This document shows positions 26,929 to 35,327 of a stretch of 64,000 nucleotides of DNA, piece after piece. Position numbers and translations under genes: made by a program. The stretch is from Clostridia bacterium (GTDB lineage Bacteria > Bacillota > Clostridia > Christensenellales > Borkfalkiaceae): contig JAFVQM010000036.1 of the NCBI GenBank assembly GCA_017504795.1, positions 1 through 64,000 of the forward strand. Direction: 5' to 3'. Numbering within the stretch: the stretch's first letter is position 1; each line of letters starts with the position of its first letter. The notes below the pieces were generated by a model. The model had not been told where the DNA came from and did not search any database. It saw nothing but the letters and a program-made list of their open reading frames with translations.

Positions 26929-28856
26929 TGGGACTTACTATTGCGGAAAAAATTATTAAAAGCCATCTAGTTAGTGGCGAAATGATAAAAGGGCAAGAAA
27001 TTGCCATAAAAATAGACCAAACTTTAACGCAAGACGCGACAGGTACAATGGCATACTTAGAGTTTGAAACTATGGGACTTAAACGCGTAAAAACCGAGCG
27101 TTCAGTTGCGTATATCGACCATAATACCTTGCAGTGCGGTTTTGAAAACGCAGACGACCACCGCTACATTCAGTCGGTTGCAAAAAAACACGGAATATAC
27201 TTTTCTAGGCCTGGTAACGGCATTTGCCACCAAGTTCATCTTGAAAGGTTTTCACGCCCAGGTAAAACGTTAATCGGGTCTGATAGTCACACCCCAACGG
27301 GTGGCGGTATAGGTATGCTTTCGTTCGGTGCGGGCGGGCTTGACGTTGCCGTTGCTATGGGCGGTGGCGCGTACTATATAACGATGCCCAAAATGTATAA
27401 GGTTAACCTAACGGGAAAACTTAGCCCTATGGTTACCGCAAAGGACGTTAGCCTTGAAATTCTTAGAATTTTATCCGTTAAAGGCGGTGTAGGTGCGATT
27501 ATCGAGTGGGGTGGCGAAGGGGTTAAAACCCTTTCCGTTCCCGAACGTGCAACCATTACGAACATGGGCACGGAACTCGGCGCAACTACTTCGATTTTCC
27601 CGTCGGACGAAATTACTAGGGAGTTTTTATTAGCGCAAGGCAGAGTTGAAGACTATATTCCGCTTACCGCTGACGCTGATGCCGTTTACGACAAAATTAT
27701 CGATATAAACTTATCCGAGTTAGAACCTTTAATCGCTTGCCCACACAGCCCTGACAACGTTAAAAAAGTTAGCGAACTCAAAGGTGTAAAGGTAAACCAA
27801 GTTTGCATAGGTTCTTGCACTAACTCGTCGTATCAAGATTTAGTTAAGGTTGCAACTCTACTCAAAGGCAAAAAGATAAGCGAAGACGTTAGTTTATCTG
27901 TTTCGCCAGGCTCAAAGCAAGTACTTACTATGCTATCGAGTTCCGGCGCGCTTAACGATATAATTTCGGCGGGCGCAAGAATACTTGAATGCGCGTGCGG
28001 TCCTTGTATCGGCATGGGCTTTTCGCCAAACTCGGCAGGCGTAAGTTTAAGAACGTTTAACCGTAACTTTTTAGGTCGTAGCGGAACGAAAGACGCGGGC
28101 GTATACCTAGTTTCCCCAGAAACCGCGGTTGCTGCGGCGCTAACTGGCGAGATTACAGACCCAAGGCTTATATCAAGTGGCGTTACCGTTGAAATGCCAA
28201 AAGCCTTTTCAATTGACGATAGCGCGGTTATCCCCCCTGCAAGCGAAAGTGATGCCGAAAGTTTAGAAGTTCTTCGTGGACCTAACATTAAACCTTTCCC
28301 GACAACTTATCCGCTTGAAGACGAGTTAAAAGTAGCCGTAGGCTTAAAGGTTGGCGACAACATTACTACCGACCATATTATGCCGGCAGGCGCAAAAATA
28401 CTTCCTTATCGCTCGAACATACCGTATCTATCAAAGTTCTGTTTCTCGGTGGTTGACGAGGGTTATTCAGAGCGCGCCTTAGCGCTTAAATCAAGCGTTA
28501 TAGTAGGTGGCGAAAACTACGGTCAAGGCTCGTCAAGAGAGCACGCGGCGCTCGTTCCCCTATACCTTGGCGTTAAAGCGGTTATCGCAAAAAGTTTTGC
28601 AAGAATACATATTGCAAACCTTATAAACGCAGGTATTATCCCCTTAACGTTTGAAAATGCTAGCGACTACGAAAGTGTTAGTGAAGGCGATAATTTAGTG
28701 CTTGAAGATTTATATAACGGCATTAAAAACGGGGCTATAAGGCTAAAAAACACCACAACTCAAAAAGAACTTATCTTAAAATGTTCGTTTACCGAAAGGC
28801 AAATTGATATAATAAAAGCAGGCGGATTACTTGCGTATACTAAAAATCAAAAATAA
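26928..28856 (+). CDS. acnA: Aconitate hydratase
   Basis: Converts citrate to isocitrate with a [4Fe-4S] cluster. Cluster cysteines are visible in V-C-I-G-S-C-T-N-S and C-A-C-G-P-C-I-G-M-G. The N-terminal G-S-D-S-H-T-P-T-G-G motif and the C-terminal swivel-domain segment Y-G-Q-G-S-S-R-E-H-A-A are present. The 642-residue length and order match the shorter bacterial/mitochondrial aconitase type (the exact subtype is uncertain). It overlaps the regulator gene by one base (TAATG). Its operon partners supply substrate and use product. Confidence 0.95.
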   Translation: MGLTIAEKIIKSHLVSGEMIKGQEIAIKIDQTLTQDATGTMAYLEFETMGLKRVKTERSVAYIDHNTLQCGFENADDHRYIQSVAKKHGIYFSRPGNGICHQVHLERFSRPGKTLIGSDSHTPTGGGIGMLSFGAGGLDVAVAMGGGAYYITMPKMYKVNLTGKLSPMVTAKDVSLEILRILSVKGGVGAIIEWGGEGVKTLSVPERATITNMGTELGATTSIFPSDEITREFLLAQGRVEDYIPLTADADAVYDKIIDINLSELEPLIACPHSPDNVKKVSELKGVKVNQVCIGSCTNSSYQDLVKVATLLKGKKISEDVSLSVSPGSKQVLTMLSSSGALNDIISAGARILECACGPCIGMGFSPNSAGVSLRTFNRNFLGRSGTKDAGVYLVSPETAVAAALTGEITDPRLISSGVTVEMPKAFSIDDSAVIPPASESDAESLEVLRGPNIKPFPTTYPLEDELKVAVGLKVGDNITTDHIMPAGAKILPYRSNIPYLSKFCFSVVDEGYSERALALKSSVIVGGENYGQGSSREHAALVPLYLGVKAVIAKSFARIHIANLINAGIIPLTFENASDYESVSEGDNLVLEDLYNGIKNGAIRLKNTTTQKELILKCSFTERQIDIIKAGGLLAYTKNQK

Positions 28857-28865
28857 GGAATTATT

Positions 28866-30074
28866 ATGGAAAAGATTAAAATGACCACCCCTCTCGTTGA
28901 GATGGATGGCGACGAGATGACTAGAATTATTTGGAAAGAAATTAAAGACGAACTCATTTATCCTTTCGTTGACTTAAAGACAGAGTATTACGACTTAGGG
29001 CTTATAAAACGTGACGAAACTGATGATGAGATTACTGTTAAATCTGCCGAGGCTACTAAAAAATACGGCGTAGCGGTTAAGTGCGCAACGATAACGCCTA
29101 ACGCTCAGCGTATGACGGAATATAATCTTAAAAAAATGTGGAAGAGCCCCAACGGTACGATACGCGCAATACTCGACGGAACGGTTTTCCGTGCACCTAT
29201 CACTTTACCTATTATAAAGCCCGTTGTTAAAACGTGGGAAGCCCCTATTACTATTGCCCGCCACGCTTATGGTGACGTGTATAAGGCAACCGAATTTAGA
29301 GTAGGCAAGGGTAAAGCCGAACTCGTGTTTACCGACGAAAACGGTGTAGAAACTCGTGAAACGGTGTACGATTTCGAGTGTGACGGTGTACTTCAAGGTC
29401 AGTATAACAAAGATAGTTCGATAAAGTCTTTTGCGCGTTCGTGCTTTAACTATGCGCTCAGCGTTAAGCAAGATTTATGGTTTTCTACCAAAGATACCAT
29501 TTCTAAAAAGTACGACCACACCTTCAAAAACATTTTCCAAGAGATTTATGAAACTGAGTTCAAAGCGAAGTTTGAAAAGCAAGGGCTTGAATATTTCTAC
29601 ACTCTTATTGACGATGCCGTTGCAAGGGTAATAAGGTCAAAAGGCGGTTTCATTTGGGCGCTTAAAAACTACGACGGAGACGTTATGAGTGATATGGTGT
29701 CAACCGCGTTTGGCTCGCTTGCTATGATGACTTCGGTTCTCGTATCGCCTGACGGTAAGTACGAATACGAAGCGGCGCACGGCACGGTTACCCGCCACTA
29801 TTATAGATACTTAAAAGGCGAAAAGACATCTACCAACCCTATGGCTACCATTTACGCCTGGACGGGTGCGCTCAGAAAACGCGGTGAACTTGACGGGCTT
29901 TGTGACCTTGTAGATTTTGCAAACAAACTTGAAAAGGCTTGTATTGATACGCTACTTAGTGGCGTTATGACCAAAGACTTAGTTAGTTTAACCGATGGGT
30001 CTGTTGAAATTAAGCAAGTAAACACCAGCGAGTTTATTAAAGAAATAAGAAACAACTTAGAAAAATCTTTATAA
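28866..30074 (+). CDS. icd: NADP-dependent isocitrate dehydrogenase, eukaryote-like type
   Basis: The 402-residue enzyme oxidises isocitrate to 2-oxoglutarate with NADPH. It has the [12 protein letters not shown] start, the A-T-I-T-P-N-A-Q-R region and the [10 protein letters not shown] nucleotide site of the homodimeric, eukaryote-like IDH group; E. coli-type Icd differs. It is last in the operon, which completes the oxidative arm to 2-oxoglutarate for glutamate synthesis. ATG 28866 follows AAGGAA. Confidence 0.96.
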   Translation: MEKIKMTTPLVEMDGDEMTRIIWKEIKDELIYPFVDLKTEYYDLGLIKRDETDDEITVKSAEATKKYGVAVKCATITPNAQRMTEYNLKKMWKSPNGTIRAILDGTVFRAPITLPIIKPVVKTWEAPITIARHAYGDVYKATEFRVGKGKAELVFTDENGVETRETVYDFECDGVLQGQYNKDSSIKSFARSCFNYALSVKQDLWFSTKDTISKKYDHTFKNIFQEIYETEFKAKFEKQGLEYFYTLIDDAVARVIRSKGGFIWALKNYDGDVMSDMVSTAFGSLAMMTSVLVSPDGKYEYEAAHGTVTRHYYRYLKGEKTSTNPMATIYAWTGALRKRGELDGLCDLVDFANKLEKACIDTLLSGVMTKDLVSLTDGSVEIKQVNTSEFIKEIRNNLEKSL

Positions 30075-30079
30075 TAAAA

Positions 30080-30101
30080 AAACACGGCTCAGCCGTGTTT
30101 T
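30080..30101. terminator. Terminator of the icd operon
   Basis: ACACGGC and GCCGTGT pair around TCA, with an A-run before and four T after. The sequence from AGCCGTGTTTT reappears at 34144-34154 beside serA, as if one shared terminator had been split. Confidence 0.8.
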
Positions 30102-30121
30102 CCTTAGGGATTTTTGTAAAC
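30091..30121 (+). repeat. Left boundary of the accessory island
   Basis: The direct-repeat copy AGCCGTGTTTT (30091-30101) is followed by the inner inverted end CCTTAGGGATTTTTGTAAAC (30102-30121). Confidence 0.55.
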
Positions 30122-30161
30122 CTTTAAAATTTATAACAATTAGTTCTCATAGATAAAAGGT

Positions 30162-30200
30162 AAAAAGAACTTGAGATTTAATCTTGAGTTCTTTTTTCTT
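30162..30200 (+). terminator. Second hairpin terminator at the left end of the island
   Basis: AAAGAACT and AGTTCTTT pair with an imperfect inner GAGAT/ATCT and are followed by TTTTCTTT. Confidence 0.6.
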
Positions 30201-30307
30201 TAATATTTTTTACTAATTTGGATAAAAGCCTAAAAACGCTTGACAAACACCTAAAAAATATGGTTTATATAAAATATGAATATTTAATTTTACATATTGG
30301 AGAAATT

Positions 30308-30673
30308 ATGAACCAGTTTAATGAAAGAGATTTTCTAGAAAAATATCGAGGAACGGACAAGTTCTTGTCGGAAGGAGCAAAATTTTACAAATTATTTTTG
30401 GATTTACTTAAAAACGAAGAGCTTCTTGATAAAATAAAGTTTGCAAACGACGTTTTGCAAATTCCGCCTATTAAAACTTTTATTTCATATCAGCGGGATT
30501 ACCAAAAAAATAATATTTTCAATGAAAAAATGTCGTCAGCAATAAAACAAGGGTTTGGTGCGTGCTTTGGTTATTTATATCGTTTTATGTATGGTGGATA
30601 TGAGCCAAAACAATGCTGGGTAAACGACGAAAAAACGGGTATAAAAACGGCAAGCCGTTTTGAAAGGAAATAA
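30308..30673 (+). CDS. Hypothetical protein, partner of the PD-(D/E)XK-like gene
   Basis: The 121-residue protein starts at ATG 30308, supported by TTGGAGAA; an upstream TTG frame start has no site. It is mostly helical and charged with a C-terminal G-G-Y-E-P-K-Q-C-W-V-N-D, then G-I-K-T-A-S-R-F. No catalytic motif is visible. It ends three bases before the next start, so the two are co-translated. In two-gene cassettes of this form the small protein is often a partner or inhibitor, but nothing here proves this. Function unknown. Confidence 0.72.
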   Translation: MNQFNERDFLEKYRGTDKFLSEGAKFYKLFLDLLKNEELLDKIKFANDVLQIPPIKTFISYQRDYQKNNIFNEKMSSAIKQGFGACFGYLYRFMYGGYEPKQCWVNDEKTGIKTASRFERK

Positions 30674-30676
30674 CGT

Positions 30677-31375
30677 ATGAGGAAGTACACGAAAAAAGAA
30701 ACAACTCAAAAAATCGAAGAGATTTTTGAAAGCAACGATATCTCTAAACTCTACAGCGAAGACTTTGTAAACAGGAAAGGTAAAACTTCAGACACTAAAG
30801 AAGAATATCAAGAAATTTTCGCCGAATACATTTTTCACAGATTAGTAGATAATAAGCTTCCCATGATTCCCCCTAGCGGTATTGAAAACTATTGTGAACA
30901 TGAAAGAACTTACGTTGAAAGAGATAACGAAGAAGGTGTTCAGAGAGATTACTATTTTGGCAAAAGAAAATTAGACGATTCATACGGAGTGCCCGTTTGG
31001 TTTGAATTACAAACGGGAGAAAGAGGACAAGGTAAAGGGATAGATTTAGTTTATTACAATAATAACACACAAGAACTAAATCTTTTTGAATTAAAATATA
31101 ATAATTCTAACGAATCGTTATTACGGGCGATTTTAGAAATACAAACGTATTATCAGCGAGTACATTGGAGTAAAGCTTTTAGCGCCCTTAAACAAGCAAG
31201 AGAAAATAAAGACAAAATTTCTTGCGTGGGCGTATCAAAAATTAATAAATATATTTTGGTTAATAAAGGTTGTTTTCCCCTTTATAATAAATACGAAGCA
31301 ATAAAAAGCTTAACTGACAGTTACGTGAAAAAATTACTAGACTGTTTTGAAATAAAAGTTGTGATTTACGATTAG
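30677..31375 (+). CDS. PD-(D/E)XK-like nuclease candidate
   Basis: The 232-residue protein has a core that reads G-I-D-L-V-Y-Y-x8-L-F-E-L-K-Y, then L-L-R-A-I-L-E-I-Q-T-Y-Y-Q. An Asp in one strand, an E-L-K on the next and an E-x-Q-x-Y helix fit the PD-(D/E)XK restriction-like fold. No specificity domain, methylase or helicase is adjacent. This group includes restriction, repair and DNA-decay nucleases. ATG 30677 follows its partner gene directly. Activity is inferred from motif pattern only. Confidence 0.65.
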   Translation: MRKYTKKETTQKIEEIFESNDISKLYSEDFVNRKGKTSDTKEEYQEIFAEYIFHRLVDNKLPMIPPSGIENYCEHERTYVERDNEEGVQRDYYFGKRKLDDSYGVPVWFELQTGERGQGKGIDLVYYNNNTQELNLFELKYNNSNESLLRAILEIQTYYQRVHWSKAFSALKQARENKDKISCVGVSKINKYILVNKGCFPLYNKYEAIKSLTDSYVKKLLDCFEIKVVIYD

Positions 31376-31378
31376 CAT

Positions 31379-31401
31379 AAAGGCGATATTATTTCGCCTT
31401 T
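31379..31401 (+). terminator. Terminator after the nuclease gene
   Basis: AAAGGCGA and TCGCCTTT pair around a short A/T loop; the tail is TCCTAATC, so the T-run is weak. It marks the break between the two units of the island. Confidence 0.6.
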
Positions 31402-31451
31402 CCTAATCTCAATTGAATATGTAAATATCAATATTGAAAAAGGAGGTTAAT

Positions 31452-31811
31452 TTGGTTAAGGTAGGAATTTTTTGGGTAATAAATGGTAAGGTGTATTACA
31501 AATTACAAGAAAAGGATGAGGGTGGCATTAAAAATATTACCAACAAGATTGATAGTGATTACGGACATTTCTACGAGTGGGACGGCTTATGTGGGAAACT
31601 CTATCCACATGCAGATTTTGCCACCTTTCCACGTGGCAGAGTTTTATACGATATGAAAGAGAGGAAGCATATTGTATATAGAGATGAGTGCATTACAGGA
31701 GAAGAACTAAAAAAGGTTATCGAGGCGTTTAATTTGAAAGAGTATAAAACTCTAACGGACGAACATTATTCTTGCGACAAATGTATAAAAAGAAAAGGAG
31801 ATATATTTTAA
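31452..31811 (+). CDS. Hypothetical protein, widespread single-domain type
   Basis: TTG 31452 is the best start because a perfect AGGAGG lies at 31441-31446 with normal spacing. This gives 119 residues and drops a short, poor extension. The protein has a beta start V-G-I-F-W-V-I-N-G-K-V, then F-P-R-G-R-V-L-Y, and the end D-E-H-Y-S-C-D-K-C. I recognise the shape from uncharacterised gut-bacterial proteins but can give no family name or role. The stop overlaps the start of the MBL gene by one base, and that next start is preceded by AGGAG inside this gene. Confidence 0.75.
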   Translation: MVKVGIFWVINGKVYYKLQEKDEGGIKNITNKIDSDYGHFYEWDGLCGKLYPHADFATFPRGRVLYDMKERKHIVYRDECITGEELKKVIEAFNLKEYKTLTDEHYSCDKCIKRKGDIF

Positions 31812-33187
31812 TGAAAAATTTCAAGGTTGAGGTTATAAGAGGCAAGGAAAAAATAGGAGAAAATTTAATTGAAGTAAAATCTGCCCAAGCAAAAATATTG
31901 CTTGAGTGTGGTGTGGCGTTAGAACCGACTGAAAAATCAAAAAAGTTAGAGAAAAAAGTTTTAAGAACATTTTACGATGCAGTTATTGTATCGCATTATC
32001 ATTTAGACCACGCAGGGCTTCTAAAATACCCCTTAAAAACAAACACAATTTATATGGGAAAAGATACGTATAAGATTTTAGAAATTAGCGGAAATATATG
32101 CAAAGAAAATAAAGGAAAGGTTCAATTTTTTAAGAGCAGACAAGCTTTTGAGGTTAAAGACGTTGTGATTAAACCTTTTCTTTGCGATCATTCCGCCTAC
32201 GATAGTTATATGATAGCGCTTTATCAAGGGGAAGAAAAAATCTTATATACGGGAGATTTTCGTGCAAATGGAAGAAAAAACTTTGATTCGCTATTAAAGA
32301 ATTTACCTAAAAAAGTAGATTTGTTGATTTGCGAAGGGACTCTATCTTCTGAAAGAAATCAAACGGAAAAAGAATTAGAAGAAAAAATGGTAGAAACTTT
32401 TAAGAAATATAAACACGTGTTTATATTAAAATCAAGCCAAAATTTTGATAGGGACGTTACTATTTATCGTGCCGCAAAACGCGCGGGGAAAACTTATATA
32501 CAACATTTGTCAACCGCAAACGTTGCGAAAGAGCTTCCAAATATTCCAAACCCGATTTCCTTTGACGATTGTTATACCTATCTTCCGCGTGCCGTCAGTG
32601 AATCGGAACATAAAAAAATAAAAGAAACTTATAAAGACAAACTCCTTAGCCGTAGTCAGATTACTAAAATGGATAATTTCGTTATGCAAATAACGTCGTC
32701 AATGAAAGGGTATTTGAAAAAAGTTAAAGATGAAGGGCGCTGGCTTGATTCGGTTGCAATTTTCTCTATGTGGGAAGGGTATAAAAAGGAAATGTATGAC
32801 GTACTCTCATTGTTTGATAGTAGTGATAGTGCAGTTGTTATAACGAATGGAATGGTAAGTGCGCTTAGCGATGTTGATGGAGTGATATATGCTTGCAGAC
32901 ATACGGAAGATGCTTATAATGCCATGTCATTATTTTCCGAAATGCACGATTTGGATTATTCCAATAGACAATCTACGGCGTTGATGTTTATGCCCCTTGA
33001 TAAATTCACTATGTTTGAACGCCCTATGTCCCAAATGAAAAACGACGGATTAAACGTTATAGATTTACATACTTCGGGACATGCTGATAAGCAGTCTATT
33101 AAAAAATTGATGTATTCGGTATCACCGAAAGAAATTATATACGTTCATACAAATAAAAAAGGAGAAAACACAGATGGATTACAATAA
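31811..33187 (+). CDS. MBL-fold, beta-CASP-type metallo-hydrolase (RNase J-like)
   Basis: The 458-residue protein, starting at ATG 31811 after AAGGAGA, has the metal motif S-H-Y-H-L-D-H-A-G-L near residue 60, a later C-D-H-S-A-Y and the G-D-F-R motif. At the C-terminus, H-T-S-G-H-A-D precedes P-K-E-I-I-Y-V-H-T-N-K, as in RNase J and other beta-CASP nucleases. The middle holds a cap-like insertion. It would act on RNA or DNA ends with zinc. It overlaps the DnaE-like gene by 14 bases, so the two are translated together. Target unknown. Confidence 0.87.
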   Translation: MKNFKVEVIRGKEKIGENLIEVKSAQAKILLECGVALEPTEKSKKLEKKVLRTFYDAVIVSHYHLDHAGLLKYPLKTNTIYMGKDTYKILEISGNICKENKGKVQFFKSRQAFEVKDVVIKPFLCDHSAYDSYMIALYQGEEKILYTGDFRANGRKNFDSLLKNLPKKVDLLICEGTLSSERNQTEKELEEKMVETFKKYKHVFILKSSQNFDRDVTIYRAAKRAGKTYIQHLSTANVAKELPNIPNPISFDDCYTYLPRAVSESEHKKIKETYKDKLLSRSQITKMDNFVMQITSSMKGYLKKVKDEGRWLDSVAIFSMWEGYKKEMYDVLSLFDSSDSAVVITNGMVSALSDVDGVIYACRHTEDAYNAMSLFSEMHDLDYSNRQSTALMFMPLDKFTMFERPMSQMKNDGLNVIDLHTSGHADKQSIKKLMYSVSPKEIIYVHTNKKGENTDGLQ

Positions 33188-33998
33188 TTTATTATGGAAT
33201 AAAATCGAGCAAAGTGTAAAAGAAAAAGGCGCAAACGACTTATTAGATTATGCGCAAAAGGAGTATAAGGAACTCGTTGAAAATAAATTATGCGAAGATT
33301 TTTACACGGCAAGTGAAATAGTTGATTTTATGAGAGCGAACGATATACCGTTTTCTTGTAGAGACTGTCTGCCGGCGTTGGTAACAAGTTATTTACTGAA
33401 CTTTATTACCTTTAATCCTTTAACGTTCGGACTAAAAGCAGAGTATTTTTTTGATGGTCTTACGTGTATCAATTTTGACATTTCTCCAAAAAGAAAAGGA
33501 GAGATAGAAGATTTTTTATATCAAACGTTTCATAATAAAGTTTCAAAAATCGCACTGCAGGACGACAAAGGAAAGTTTTTTACGAGTGCTTGTCATTATT
33601 TATTTGTTGAAGACGTATATAACAAATATCCACCAATAAAGATAAATGGGGAAAACTGCGTTTTTGTATCAAGCTTAAAATGGCTAAAAAAGCAAGAAGA
33701 CGGTTTCGTTATTGCTTTATTAAAAATGGACGTTCTTGATAAAATTAAAGAATACGAAATAAAGAACGGTGTTAGTGAAAAAGATTATGGTTTGTATGAT
33801 AATGAAGAAATCTTTGAAAGAATTAGAAATAAAAATAATGATTATGCGTTATTTTCTCATTACCAAAGAGACTATTTTAACGAACAAAAAGAGAATTCTA
33901 TTAAAGCCTTGGCATATGCATTAATGTATGGATTAGTGATAGAAAAAAATACGCTAAAGATAAGTATTTATCTCATTTTATATGTTACGCCAGATTAA
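33174..33998 (+). CDS. Protein resembling a degenerate palm segment of DnaE-type DNA polymerase III alpha
   Basis: The 274-residue protein overlaps the MBL gene by 14 bases. Residues about 50-130 follow the DnaE/PolC palm: I-V-D-F-M-R-A-N-D-I-P-F-S, then S-Y-L-L-N-F-I-T-F-N-P-L-T-F-G-L, then C-I-N-F-D-I-S-P. In active enzymes the first block continues with a G-R-G-S loop and the last is P-D-I-D-I-D-F with catalytic Asp residues. Here the loop is R-D-C-L and only one Asp remains, so polymerase activity is unlikely. The C-terminus also seems shifted: removing one A from the A7 run 33943-33949 extends the frame to TAG 34031-34033 with a plausible end. Confidence 0.7.
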   Translation: MDYNNLLWNKIEQSVKEKGANDLLDYAQKEYKELVENKLCEDFYTASEIVDFMRANDIPFSCRDCLPALVTSYLLNFITFNPLTFGLKAEYFFDGLTCINFDISPKRKGEIEDFLYQTFHNKVSKIALQDDKGKFFTSACHYLFVEDVYNKYPPIKINGENCVFVSSLKWLKKQEDGFVIALLKMDVLDKIKEYEIKNGVSEKDYGLYDNEEIFERIRNKNNDYALFSHYQRDYFNEQKENSIKALAYALMYGLVIEKNTLKISIYLILYVTPD

Positions 33999-34083
33999 TC
34001 TACAAACAGGCATACTTTTTTGAGGAAGTGTAGCACACTATACTTAACAAAGTTAAGTCGTGTGTTTTTACAAAGCAAAAAGT

Positions 34084-34112
34084 AAAAGGATAGCAAAACT
34101 TGCTATCCTTTT
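34084..34112. terminator. Terminator near the right end of the island
   Basis: AAAAGGATAGCAA and TTGCTATCCTTTT pair around AAC. About 40 bp including flanks nearly match the terminator at 9414. Confidence 0.8.
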
Positions 34113-34115
34113 ATA

Positions 34116-34154
34116 GTTTCTAAAAAATCCCTATGGGACGTTAAGCCGTGTTTT
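34116..34154 (+). repeat. Right boundary of the accessory island
   Basis: The inner inverted end is GTTTCTAAAAAATCCCTATG (34116-34135). The second copy of AGCCGTGTTTT is at 34144-34154. It matches the left boundary at 30091-30121 in reverse. Confidence 0.55.
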
Positions 34155-34167
34155 TATTTGCTTAATT

Positions 34168-35319
34168 TTATAAAACTCTTACTTTAATAACCCCGTCGAT
34201 TGAGTTAAGGGCGGTAACGATTTGGTCGGTTACGGTAGCAACGTCTAAAATCGAGTATGCAAAGTCGCCTTTACTTGAATTTACGAAGTTTTCAATGTTG
34301 ATAGAATTTTCGCCCATAATGGTAGAGAATTTTGCTATCATACCGTGAACGTTTTTGTGGCAAATGGTTATTCTTTTTTCAGCCATACGCGGAGCGGAAC
34401 ATCTTGGGAAGTTAACGCTGTTATTGACGTTGCCGTTTTCAATATAGTCTTTAAGTTCTTTTGCAGCCATTACCGCGCAGTTGTCTTCGGCTTCGGGGGT
34501 AGACGCGCCAAGGTGCGGAGTTAACACAATCCCGTCAACTCCGATAAGTTCTTCGCATGGGAAATCACAAAAATATCTAGAAAGTTTGCCCGTTTCAAGC
34601 GCTTTTATTACCGCTTGATTGTCAACGAGTTCTCCACGTGCGCAGTTAATGATAACAGCCCCGTCTTTCATATCGGCAATTTTTTGTGCGCTAATCATCT
34701 TGTCGTTCTCTTTGGTGTAGGGAACGTGAATAGTTATATAGTCGCAAGTTGTGTAAAGTTCAGATAAATCGTTAGTTATTTCAACGTGGCGAGATAAATG
34801 AAGTGCGCTAGTTACCGATAAGTACGGGTCGTAACCTAAAACTTCCATACCGAGTGCGATTGCCGAGTTTGCAACTCTTGCACCTATTGCGCCAAGCCCG
34901 ATAACGCCGAGTTTTTTGCCTGCAATTTCTCTACCAACGAAAGATTTTTTGCCCTTTTCAACTTGCTTTGATATGTTTTCAGTACCCTTTAAGGTTTTAA
35001 CCCACTCGATAGAAGGAACGATTTTTCTCGAACCTAGAAGTAGTGCGGTTATCACAAGTTCGTTAACGGCGTTAGCATTAGCACCTGGGGTGTTAAATAC
35101 CACAACGCCTTTTTGAGCGTATTCTTCGCACGGAATATTGTTAACGCCCGCGCCCGCTCTTGCTATTGCTAAAACGCTATCTGGTAAGTCGTAGCCGTGC
35201 ATATCGAAACTGCGAAGTATTATACCTTCGGGGTTTTCACTGCTATCAACTACTTTGTAATTATTTCCTAAAACGCCCCCAACTAAATTGCTAATGGGGT
35301 TTAATTTCAAAATATCCAT
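34168..35319 (-). CDS. serA: D-3-phosphoglycerate dehydrogenase
   Basis: Oxidises 3-phosphoglycerate to 3-phosphohydroxypyruvate, the first step of serine synthesis. The D-isomer 2-hydroxyacid dehydrogenase fold is clear: G-L-G-A-I-G-A-R-V-A nucleotide motif, N-C-A-R-G-E-L-V-D and L-T-P-H-L-G-A-S-T-P-E-A. A C-terminal ACT domain (about residues 315-383) suggests feedback control by serine. The 383-residue length is the short SerA type. It follows serC on the same transcript, 8 bp away. Confidence 0.96.
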   Translation of the reverse strand: MDILKLNPISNLVGGVLGNNYKVVDSSENPEGIILRSFDMHGYDLPDSVLAIARAGAGVNNIPCEEYAQKGVVVFNTPGANANAVNELVITALLLGSRKIVPSIEWVKTLKGTENISKQVEKGKKSFVGREIAGKKLGVIGLGAIGARVANSAIALGMEVLGYDPYLSVTSALHLSRHVEITNDLSELYTTCDYITIHVPYTKENDKMISAQKIADMKDGAVIINCARGELVDNQAVIKALETGKLSRYFCDFPCEELIGVDGIVLTPHLGASTPEAEDNCAVMAAKELKDYIENGNVNNSVNFPRCSAPRMAEKRITICHKNVHGMIAKFSTIMGENSINIENFVNSSKGDFAYSILDVATVTDQIVTALNSIDGVIKVRVL

Positions 35320-35327
35320 AATAATCC

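Larger units (their letters stand above)
30102..34143 (+). mobile_element. Putative 4-kb inserted island without a recognisable transposase
   Basis: It is bounded by 11-bp direct repeats (AGCCGTGTTTT) and inner inverted ends (CC-x-TAGGGATTTTT-x-AAAC). It holds two same-strand transcription units: a 121-residue protein with a PD-(D/E)XK-like protein, and a 119-residue protein with a beta-CASP metallo-hydrolase and a DnaE-like fragment. Base use is more AT-rich than the neighbouring metabolic genes. No integrase, transposase or recombinase is encoded, so it would have to be moved in trans, or it is a remnant. Confidence 0.5.

Noticed and set aside
30677..31375. Classical type II restriction-modification system
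   Set aside because: There is no methyltransferase gene in or beside the island and the neighbouring protein has no SAM motif.
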